Source: CAVQJU01 sp963712905 (GTDB lineage Bacteria > Acidobacteriota > Vicinamibacteria > Vicinamibacterales > CAVVIG01). Taken from it: a stretch of 64,000 nucleotides of DNA. Position 1 is the first letter of the stretch; every line of letters begins with the position of its first letter. Where the stretch lies: assembly GCA_963712905.1 (NCBI GenBank), contig CAVQJU010000003.1, positions 62,001 to 126,000 on the forward strand, in the 5' to 3' direction. The notes under the pieces are model-generated. The model had not been told where the DNA came from. It searched no databases and saw only the letters and a program-made list of their open reading frames with translations. Positions 24,411 through 30,726 of the stretch are shown here, in pieces. Position numbers and translations under genes: made by a program.

Positions 24411-25060
24411 GGAACGGCAAGCAAATCGGACGGGCGGTCGAGGAGAATCTCATCGCCGCGCAGCTCCGCGCGGGGAAACTCCCGGAACCCGAATCCGTAG
24501 CGCGCAACGCAGATCCGCGTGCCGAATGCGCGCGCGGTTCTCCAGTCCACGGCGGAATCACCCACCATGGCCGTCTCGGCGGCGCTGACGCCGGCCCGGG
24601 CGCACAGCTGCGCGAGGCCGGCCGGATCGGGTTTCCGCGCAAGCGGTCCATCGCCGCCGATGATCGCGTCGTCTGCAAAGAACCGGTTGAGACTCAATCC
24701 GTTCAGAATCCGGACGGTCGCGGCGCGCGGCTTGTTGGTCAGGACGGCCAGCGACGCGCGGGCGCCGAGCGCCTCGAGCACGGCCGGCATCCCCTCGTAC
24801 TCGCGCGTGTGGTCGAGGAGCCTGGTGTCGTAAATGGCGAGAAAGCGAGCGAGCGCGTCGGCCGGCGGCGTCAGCGTCACGGCTTCGAACGCGCGGGCGA
24901 CCAGGGTCGCCGCCCCCTCGCCCACCATGGCCGCCACTTCGTCCTCGGCGAGCGGCCGCGCTCCGCACTGAGCGAGCAGCGCGCTGGCCGAGTTCGCGAG
25001 GTCGCGGAGAGAATCGACGAGCGTGCCGTCGAGATCGAAGACGAACAGGCGAACGCTCAC
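24407..25060 (-). CDS. HAD-superfamily phosphatase (phosphoglycolate phosphatase-like)
   Basis: The protein has 217 residues from GTG at 25060, which overlaps the restored queD stop (GTGA). HAD motifs in order are LFVFDLDGTLVDS, VLTNKPRAA, ARKPDPAGL and MVGDSAVDWRTA, with a helical cap that fits Gph-type phosphoglycolate phosphatases. In the sequence as given the frame is open through queD, which produces an apparent 350-residue fusion; see the queD entry. The stop codon is the outward TAG of the palindromic repeat at 24358-24410. Confidence 0.85.
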   Translation of the reverse strand: MSVRLFVFDLDGTLVDSLRDLANSASALLAQCGARPLAEDEVAAMVGEGAATLVARAFEAVTLTPPADALARFLAIYDTRLLDHTREYEGMPAVLEALGARASLAVLTNKPRAATVRILNGLSLNRFFADDAIIGGDGPLARKPDPAGLAQLCARAGVSAAETAMVGDSAVDWRTARAFGTRICVARYGFGFREFPRAELRGDEILLDRPSDLLAVP

Positions 25061-25459
25061 TCCGTGTATTCCGCGTACCGAGGTAGGCGTCTCCCACACC
25101 TTCACGCGCACGACGGGCAGGCCCTGCTGGCTCGCCTGCCGGAAGATGAGCTGCGCGATGTGCTCGACGGTCGGGTTGCTCTGGCAGATGTAGACAGGCT
25201 CGCCGAGCTGCTGGAGCAATTTCACGAGCGGATCGTCATGGCGCAGCAGCATCCGGTGGTCGAACTCGCGGTCAATCCAGCCCTTCACGATCCGCTTGAT
25301 GTCGCTGAAATCGCACACCATGTTGCGCGCGTCGAGCTGCGGCGTCCGGACCTCGATCTCCGCGATCGCGTTGTGGCCGTGCGGATGCTTGCAGACGCCG
25401 TCGTAGTCGAGGAGGCGGTGGCCGTAGCAGAAATCTATGCGCTTGGTGACGGAGTACAT
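25057..25459 (-). CDS. queD: 6-carboxytetrahydropterin synthase QueD (apparent one-base insertion near its 3' end)
   Basis: The N-terminal 129 residues match QueD: IDFCYGHRLLDYDGVCKHPH with catalytic Cys23 and zinc ligands His14, His27 and His29, then REFDHRMLLRHDDPL, SNPTVEHIAQLIF and VWETPTS. The family normally ends WETPTS-x-YxEY. Here TCGG at 25078-25081 (minus strand) shifts the frame. Removing one G gives YAEYTE and a TGA at 25057-25059 that overlaps the GTG of the HAD gene. QueD makes 6-carboxytetrahydropterin for preQ0/queuosine synthesis; queC is divergent next door. The fusion is therefore probably an indel artefact. Confidence 0.85.
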
Positions 25460-25531
25460 TTGGTAATCTCGTAATCGGGTAATTTGGTAATTGATCGACG
25501 TTACCAGATTACCCGATTACCCAATTACCAG
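25458..25531. repeat. GGTAATTT word repeat with inverted arms (queD/queC divergent region)
   Basis: The left arm is built of GGTAATC/GGTAATTT words and the right arm of ATTACCAGATTACCC words, around a short centre (GATCGACG). The whole divergent region, where promoters should lie, is this hairpin-forming repeat. Confidence 0.88.
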
Positions 25532-26230
25532 ATGCCAACCGCAGTGCTGCTCTCCGGCGGGTTAGACAGCGCGGTCCTGCTCGCCGAAGAAGCCACGCGC
25601 GGCCCGGTGCAGCCGATCTATGTGTCGGCGGGGCTCGCCTGGGAAGCGGCCGAGCGCGCGATGGTGGGTGCGCTGCTCGAGAGCGACGCGCTGCGCGGCC
25701 GCGCTCGCGATCTCGTCGCGCTCTCCGTGGACATGCGCGACGTGTATGCGGCCTCGCATTGGGCGGTCACCGGCACGCCGCCGGCGTATCACACGCCCGA
25801 CGAAGACGTGTACCTTCCCGGCCGCAACATCGTCCTGCTTTCCAAGGCCGGCGTGTACTGCGCCATGGCCGGCATCGATCGACTCGTGCTCGGCACGCTC
25901 GGCCACAATCCGTTTCCCGACGCGACGCCGGACTTCAGGGCGTCCATGGGGCGCGCGCTGTCGCTTGGGCTGGCACACGACCTCGCGGTCGAGGCGCCTT
26001 ACGCACAGATCGAGAAGGCCGAGGTCATCCGAAGGGGCGCGGCGCTCGGCGTCCCATTCGAGCTGACGCTTTCGTGTATGAGCCCGGCGATCGGCATCGC
26101 CGGGCAGCCGCTGCCGGGACATTGCGGGACGTGCAGCAAGTGCCGCGAGCGGCACGACGCGTTCGTGGACGCCGGCATCGAGGATCCGACCGAGTACGCC
26201 AGCGTGCGGTTTACAAACAGGCAGGCCTGA
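25532..26230 (+). CDS. queC: 7-cyano-7-deazaguanine synthase QueC
   Basis: The protein has 232 residues from the ATG at 25532 (MPTAVLLSGGLDSAVLL). A longer reading from 25484 would translate the word repeat. The PP-loop SGGLDS, the substrate region EDVYLPGRNIVLLSKAG and the C-terminal zinc motif with CMSP, HCGTCSKCRER identify QueC. It converts 7-carboxy-7-deazaguanine to preQ0 using ATP and ammonia. The ATG directly abuts the repeat, so no standard ribosome binding site is visible. The TGA stop lies in a second short palindrome (26218-26244). Confidence 0.92.
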   Translation: MPTAVLLSGGLDSAVLLAEEATRGPVQPIYVSAGLAWEAAERAMVGALLESDALRGRARDLVALSVDMRDVYAASHWAVTGTPPAYHTPDEDVYLPGRNIVLLSKAGVYCAMAGIDRLVLGTLGHNPFPDATPDFRASMGRALSLGLAHDLAVEAPYAQIEKAEVIRRGAALGVPFELTLSCMSPAIGIAGQPLPGHCGTCSKCRERHDAFVDAGIEDPTEYASVRFTNRQA

Positions 26231-26244
26231 AGACCTGCACTAGT
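26218..26244. repeat. short palindrome GGCAGGCCTGAAG, copy 1
   Basis: AGGCAGGCCTGAAGACCTGC followed by ACTAG. It contains the queC stop TGA and resembles 53396-53420. Confidence 0.8.
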
Positions 26245-26255
26245 CCCTGCGACGA

Positions 26256-27137
26256 CTAGCGGCGCAGCGTGATCGAACCGTCGCCGGTCCGCACGCGCAC
26301 CGAGCGTCCGCCCGAACCCAGCCGGCCGCGCACGGTGTTCCGCGTGACGGTGCCCGTGCTCGTGACGCTGACACCGTTCAGGTGAACGCTGCCGTCCCCC
26401 GTGTGCGCCTCGAGATCGGCGTTGAAGTCGTCGGGAATCTGAAGGGTGACGGCGCCGTCGCCGCTCGAGATGTCCCAGTCGGCCTCGGTGGCGCTGCCCG
26501 GCCGCGCCTCGATGGCGATGCTTCCGTCGCCCGACCGCGCGCGCACGGCGGTCAGCTTGCCGGACACCCTGACGCGGCCATCCCCCGTCGTGGCTTCGAC
26601 CGCGCCGTCCACGCCGTCGAGGTCGATGCCGCCGTCGCCGGTCGACGCCGAGACGCTGCCGGAACTGTTGCTGGCCTGAATGCGGCCGTCGCCCGAACGC
26701 AGCGTGATCGTGCCGTTTACATGGGAGACGCGGATGGCGCCGTCGCCGCTCGAGGCCCGGACGTTCGCGGCCTGAGGCACCGAGACAACCAGGCGTGCGC
26801 TCCTGGGTCCGAACCAGCTCCAGTCGTGGCCGCGTGGGTGCTTCACCTCGACGGTCACCCGATTGCCGTCCTGGCTGCTCTGGACCTCGATGGCCGCCGC
26901 AGCCGCCGTGTCAGCCGCGTGTTTTTCGACCACGACCATCACTTCCGGCCGATCCCACGACTGAATCTCGATCGAGCCGTCGAAGGTGGTCAGGACGACT
27001 TCGGGGGTGCCTTCGACGTTGAATCGCTTCTCGTCGCGCTGGGTGACCCACCCGGAATCAGCCCCGGCGACGATACAGCCGGCAAGTGGCACGCACAGCA
27101 ACAGGCCCGGCAGCAGGAGAGCGCGACGGGAAATCAT
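26256..27137 (-). CDS. DUF4097-type lipoprotein with repeated GDG beta-helix strands
   Basis: The protein has 293 residues from the ATG at 27137, preceded by GGAGG on the minus strand; upstream in-frame codons are word repeat. The lipoprotein signal ends in LAGC (RALLLPGLLLCVPLAGC). After VVLTTFDGSIEIQSWDRPEV, the DUF4097 entry strand, there are about eight ~20-residue units containing (S/T)GDG, such as ASSGDGAIRVSHVNG, RSGDGRIQASNSSG and ATTGDGRVRVSG. These should stack into a right-handed beta-helix. Members are often outer-surface proteins of unknown role. The repeats are protein-level and differ in codons, so they are not a recent DNA expansion. Confidence 0.85.
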   Translation of the reverse strand: MISRRALLLPGLLLCVPLAGCIVAGADSGWVTQRDEKRFNVEGTPEVVLTTFDGSIEIQSWDRPEVMVVVEKHAADTAAAAAIEVQSSQDGNRVTVEVKHPRGHDWSWFGPRSARLVVSVPQAANVRASSGDGAIRVSHVNGTITLRSGDGRIQASNSSGSVSASTGDGGIDLDGVDGAVEATTGDGRVRVSGKLTAVRARSGDGSIAIEARPGSATEADWDISSGDGAVTLQIPDDFNADLEAHTGDGSVHLNGVSVTSTGTVTRNTVRGRLGSGGRSVRVRTGDGSITLRR

Positions 27138-27180
27138 GGCTTGATCCTCCGGGAGGCTTAGACGGAATCCGGGCGGCGTG

Positions 27181-27240
27181 TGTTTCCCGCCTACCCGACC
27201 TACCCGACCCACCCGACCTACCTGACCCACCCGACCTGCT
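27181..27240. repeat. GTAGGTCGG word repeat, copy 2 (inverted)
   Basis: CTACCCGAC/CCACCCGAC words are repeated about six times between the DUF5615 gene stop and the lipoprotein gene's ribosome binding site. Its orientation is opposite to 20155-20194. Confidence 0.85.
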
Positions 27241-27663
27241 TCAGGCGGCCCCCGTCCAGTCGGTGTGCAGGTGCAGCTTTCGCCCTTCGACCGGCAGGAG
27301 GGCGGACTCGTCGGCGGGGAAGAAGTGCCGGTTCACGCGTTCGACCAGCGCGGTGAGCTGCCGCTCGTCCGGCGCCTGGATGACGAGGACGCCGCTCGTC
27401 TCGGCCGGCGGAAAACGGCGGTCGTCCAGGTAGTCGCGATCCATGGTGACCAGCGTCCGCCGCAGCTGATGAGCCAGGCGGAAATGGGCCACGTCGGAGG
27501 CGCGGCGCAGGTTTTCGTCTTCGAGAACGAACAGCACGTCCCAGTGCAGGCGCTGCCGCATGTGGTCCACGAGACCGGCGGGGACGTTGGCGTCGGCGTA
27601 AATCCGCGGCCGCGCCGTCAGGCGTTCGGCGTGCGGCGCGAGCTCGGAAGAGAGAGTTCCCAT
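27241..27663 (-). CDS. DUF5615 PIN-like protein
   Basis: The protein has 140 residues. PRIYADANVPAGLVDHMRQR and TLVTMDRDYLDDRRFPP are the DUF5615 signatures, a PIN-like nuclease fold with Asp residues at strand ends. Many relatives pair with a DUF433 antitoxin, but none is encoded next to it here; word repeats lie on both sides. The C-terminal half (DERQLTALVERVNRHFFP) is also typical. Toxic activity is possible but not shown by context. Confidence 0.75.
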   Translation of the reverse strand: MGTLSSELAPHAERLTARPRIYADANVPAGLVDHMRQRLHWDVLFVLEDENLRRASDVAHFRLAHQLRRTLVTMDRDYLDDRRFPPAETSGVLVIQAPDERQLTALVERVNRHFFPADESALLPVEGRKLHLHTDWTGAA

Positions 27664-27740
27664 AGAAGGAATGCAGAATGAAGAATGTAGAACGTAGAAG
27701 ACGCTCTGCGTTCTGCGTTCAACGTTCCACGTTCTACGTT
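27664..27740. repeat. GTTCTACG word repeat with inverted arms, copy 3
   Basis: The left arm is GAATGCAGAATG/GTAGAACGTAGAAG and the right arm CTCTGCGTTCTGCGTTC then ACGTTCTACG. It supplies the TAG stop of the deoxyhypusine-synthase-like gene (27734-27736) and abuts the DUF5615 start. Confidence 0.88.
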
Positions 27741-28867
27741 GTCACACCGGCCTTCTTGTCGCGCGCCGCCTTTGCGTCGCGCGCGAGGGCCGCGACGAGC
27801 TGGTCGCGCTTGTGCACGAGCTCCCTGCGCGCGCGGCGGCCGTTGGGCGATCCGACGGCGTACTCGCAGAAGAGCGGAAACGCGATCGTCGAGTCGCAGT
27901 ACGCGACGACCGTATCGGGCAGCACGCCCGGGTTCACTTTGCCCCAGCTGATGGCTTCGGATGGCGACGCGCCCGACAGCCCGCCCCAGACCACCGAGTC
28001 CGTCGTGATCTGGATGAAGTAGTCGTTCCCGCCCTTGGGGATGCCGTAGACCTCCCACAGCGTCGGCTGCGCCTGCAGGTAAAAGTTCTTGGGCGATCCG
28101 CCGCCCAGGATCACGCATCCGTTCTGCTTGCCGGCCAGCACGATGGCGCAGACTTCGTTGACGTCCTTGTTCGGATCGATCATGAAGCGGCTGCCGTTCA
28201 TGAGCTCGTGATACGCGATGTTCATGCCGATCGAACTGTCGCCGGGCGACGATGTGTAGAGGGGGACGCCGTACAGGGCCGCGCTCGCGACCACGGAATG
28301 CTCCTCGCAGCCCGGCTGCCGCTCGAGCAGGTCGCGTCCGAGGCGGTAGTGAAAGTCCGCCGTGGAGACGGGTTCGTTGAGCCCCGACCGCTCGATGAAA
28401 TCGCGGATGTAGGCGTCGGTTTCGAGCAGGACCGTCGCCGGAAAGAGGACGTCGTAGATCCGGATCACGCCGTCTTCGTAGAGCTCGCGATCGTCCACGA
28501 ACGGCGACCCGCGCCGCAGGGTGAAGTTCAGGGCATAGTGGAGGTCGTGGTAGAGGTTCGCGCCCGTCGAAATCACGAAGTCGACGAGGCCGCGTTCCAT
28601 CATCTCGATGACGCAGCCGCCCAGCCCCGCCGGCGTCATCGCCCCGGCCATGGTCAGGCCGATGGTGGTGTCGTTGGCGGCGTCGAGCATCTTCTCCGAG
28701 AAGATCCCGCAGGCCTCGGACAGCCGCCCGGCGTTGAAGGCCTGGAAGCCCTCGTCGATCAGCTGGCGAACGGCGGGACTGCCCTTCGGCCGGTAATATC
28801 TGATCGGTTTGCCAGTGAGAAATGACTGGCGGGCGTGCCCGGGCGACCCGGGAGCTCGGTACGGCAA
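27734..28867 (-). CDS. deoxyhypusine-synthase-family protein
   Basis: The protein has 377 residues. The NAD-binding and catalytic regions of the family are visible: IGLTMAGAMTPAGLGGCVIEM, DFVISTGANLYHDLHYAL, GVPLYTSSPGDSSIGMNIAY, VILGGGSPKNFYLQAQP and SEAISWGKVNPG, with the Lys that forms the enzyme imine in eukaryotic DHS. Bacteria lack eIF5A, and several bacterial DHS-like enzymes are thought to transfer an aminobutyl group between polyamines. The substrate here is unknown. It stands alone between the DUF5615 gene and a divergent PH-like gene. The stop codon comes from a word repeat. Confidence 0.87.
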   Translation of the reverse strand: MPYRAPGSPGHARQSFLTGKPIRYYRPKGSPAVRQLIDEGFQAFNAGRLSEACGIFSEKMLDAANDTTIGLTMAGAMTPAGLGGCVIEMMERGLVDFVISTGANLYHDLHYALNFTLRRGSPFVDDRELYEDGVIRIYDVLFPATVLLETDAYIRDFIERSGLNEPVSTADFHYRLGRDLLERQPGCEEHSVVASAALYGVPLYTSSPGDSSIGMNIAYHELMNGSRFMIDPNKDVNEVCAIVLAGKQNGCVILGGGSPKNFYLQAQPTLWEVYGIPKGGNDYFIQITTDSVVWGGLSGASPSEAISWGKVNPGVLPDTVVAYCDSTIAFPLFCEYAVGSPNGRRARRELVHKRDQLVAALARDAKAARDKKAGVTT

Positions 28868-28911
28868 GGCGTTGGCCTCCTCAGCGGCAAAAAATAGCTT
28901 AACATCTGTTC

Positions 28912-29334
28912 GTGGCGGACAATGGCGTCTGGCTCCCGCTTCTCCTTGCTGCTGTTGGGGTTCTGGTCCTTTTCGTCTGGATTGTCTGGCGAAAGGGCCG
29001 CTCGTTCGCCCCGGGCCATGTCTTCCACGCGAGCCGCCTGAGCTCGGGCAACCACCTGTTTCCCACGCAGGTGCTCATTTCGCCGACCAGCGTCGTCCAG
29101 TTCAAGCCGCGGTGGATCGGCCGCCAGGAGGAAACCATCCACCTGGCGCATGTGGCATCGGTGAAGATCGACACCGGGCTCCTGCTGTCCAACGTCCAGA
29201 TCGAAACGAGCGGCGGGTCCGACTCCATCAAGTGCCACGGCCACCACAAGGCCGACGCCACGAGGATGAAAGGGCTGATCGAGCAGTATCAGAGCGAGTA
29301 CTACCGAAAAAGGGACATAGCTCCGATAACGTAA
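28912..29334 (+). CDS. single-pass membrane protein with PH-like cytoplasmic domain
   Basis: The protein has 140 residues from GTG at 28912. One N-terminal membrane helix (WLPLLLAAVGVLVLFVWIVW) is followed by a basic patch and a beta-rich domain: TQVLISPTSVVQFKPRWIGR, ETIHLAHVASVKIDTGLLLS and VQIETSGGSDSIKCHGHHKA. This resembles bacterial PH-type (YdbT-like) modules, ending in a helix (MKGLIEQYQSEYY). No catalytic motif is present. Nine bases separate it from the sigma-54 activator downstream. Confidence 0.65.
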   Translation: MADNGVWLPLLLAAVGVLVLFVWIVWRKGRSFAPGHVFHASRLSSGNHLFPTQVLISPTSVVQFKPRWIGRQEETIHLAHVASVKIDTGLLLSNVQIETSGGSDSIKCHGHHKADATRMKGLIEQYQSEYYRKRDIAPIT

Positions 29335-29342
29335 GCGTCGAG

Positions 29343-30695
29343 ATGGACGATCTGACCTTTAGCGCACGGCGAGCCAGCACGGCAGTCCCGGTCCAGCAGT
29401 CTTCGGAGCCCACAGAGCTCGATGCACGGTTTCGCACGCTGGTGCAATCGCCGCTGCGGGCAGGCATCCTGCGCTACCTGAGCGCCCGGCCGGACGAGCA
29501 GTTCGACGTCGAGTCGCTCATGCAGACCTTCGGGCGCCTGCGGCTGGACGTCGAGAACTGCGTGCGCGAGCTCGTGGATTTCGGCGTGGCCGAGGTGGTG
29601 CCCGGGGACCCCGCGCGCTACGGGGCCAAGCGGACGCCGGCCTTCGCCGAGTACCTCGATCAGTTCCTCGAGCGCCGGGCCACCGTCAGCAGCGAGGACC
29701 AGTCGCCGTCGGTCCAGCGGTTCCGGGAGATGATCGGCCGCGACGAGAAGATGCTCGTCGTCTTCGAGTGGATCCGCACGGCCGCCAAGTCGGACATCTC
29801 GGTGCTCGTGCTCGGCCCCACCGGGTCCGGCAAGGAGCTCGTGGCCAAGATGATCCACGAGCTGTCGCGCCGGAGCGTGGCGAAGTTCCAGGCGCTCAAC
29901 TGCGCGGCCCTCCCCGACACCCTCTTCGAGTCGGAAATCTTCGGCTACGAGAAGGGCGCGTTCACCGGGGCGCACGACCGGAAGCCGGGCCGCCTCGAGC
30001 TGGCCAACGAGGGCACGCTGTTCCTCGATGAGATCGGCGACATGTCGCTCATCGCCCAGGCCAAGCTGTTGCGCGTGCTCGAGGAGCGGCGCTTCGAACG
30101 CCTCGGCGGCAACAAGTCCATCGCCGTCGACTTCCGGCTGATTTCCGCGACCAACCGCCCGCTCGAACAGTTCGTGCGCGACGGCCGGTTCCGCGAGGAC
30201 CTCTACTACCGCGTGAACGCCTTCGCCATCCGGCTGCCCTCGCTGCGCGAACGGCAGGTCGACATCCCGGTTCTCGGCGAGCGCTTCCTCAAGCGGTACT
30301 GTGCGGCGCAGGGCCTGCCGCTCGACAGCAAGGCCTTCTCGCGCGAAGCGATCGAGCTGCTCTGCTCGTACCACTGGCCCGGCAACATCCGCGAGCTCGA
30401 AAGCACGGTCTCGCGCGCCGCGCTGTCGTCGCCCGGCCGCACGATCCGCGCGAGCGACGTCGAATTCCTGCACGCGAATGTCCCCATCGCCCAGTCTTCC
30501 GGCGAACGGCTGCCCTCTCTGGCTGACGCCGAACGCGCGCACATCGTGCGCGTGCTCGAAGCCGTCGACTGGAACAAGAAGGAAGCCGCGCGGGTCCTCG
30601 ACATCAGCCGGGGGACGCTTTACCGGAAGATCGTCGAGTTCCAGCTCGAGCCCGACGCCAAGCCCTCGCGCCGGAGCCGCGAAGGAGAGGCGTGA
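29343..30695 (+). CDS. sigma-54-dependent transcriptional activator with N-terminal winged helix
   Basis: The protein has 450 residues from the ATG at 29343; a longer upstream frame covers the previous gene and is discarded. Residues ~20-110 form a winged-helix-like domain (LVQSPLRAGILRYLSARPDE, DVENCVRELVDFGVAEVV) instead of a receiver. The AAA+ core has Walker A GPTGSGKELVAK (residue ~158), the sigma-54 contact loop GAFTGAHDRKPGRLE (~205), Walker B GTLFLDEIGDMS and RLISATNRPLEQFV. The C-terminal Fis helix (KKEAARVLDISRGTLYRKI) is intact. The N-terminal domain is unusual for the class and may read a small ligand or protein. Confidence 0.92.
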   Translation: MDDLTFSARRASTAVPVQQSSEPTELDARFRTLVQSPLRAGILRYLSARPDEQFDVESLMQTFGRLRLDVENCVRELVDFGVAEVVPGDPARYGAKRTPAFAEYLDQFLERRATVSSEDQSPSVQRFREMIGRDEKMLVVFEWIRTAAKSDISVLVLGPTGSGKELVAKMIHELSRRSVAKFQALNCAALPDTLFESEIFGYEKGAFTGAHDRKPGRLELANEGTLFLDEIGDMSLIAQAKLLRVLEERRFERLGGNKSIAVDFRLISATNRPLEQFVRDGRFREDLYYRVNAFAIRLPSLRERQVDIPVLGERFLKRYCAAQGLPLDSKAFSREAIELLCSYHWPGNIRELESTVSRAALSSPGRTIRASDVEFLHANVPIAQSSGERLPSLADAERAHIVRVLEAVDWNKKEAARVLDISRGTLYRKIVEFQLEPDAKPSRRSREGEA

Positions 30696-30726
30696 CCCCG
30701 GCCTCCCGGGGTAGATAATGTAGACA

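Noticed and set aside
25484..25531. N-terminal extension of QueC from 25484
   Set aside because: The extra 16 residues are a translation of the word repeat; the family start matches MPTAVLLSGGLDS.
26256..27137. GDG repeats of the DUF4097 protein as DNA tandem repeats
   Set aside because: The unit is conserved in protein but not in codons, so it is an ancient structural repeat of the beta-helix.
27241..27663. DUF5615 gene as part of a toxin-antitoxin pair
   Set aside because: No DUF433 or other antitoxin-sized gene flanks it; both sides are word repeats.
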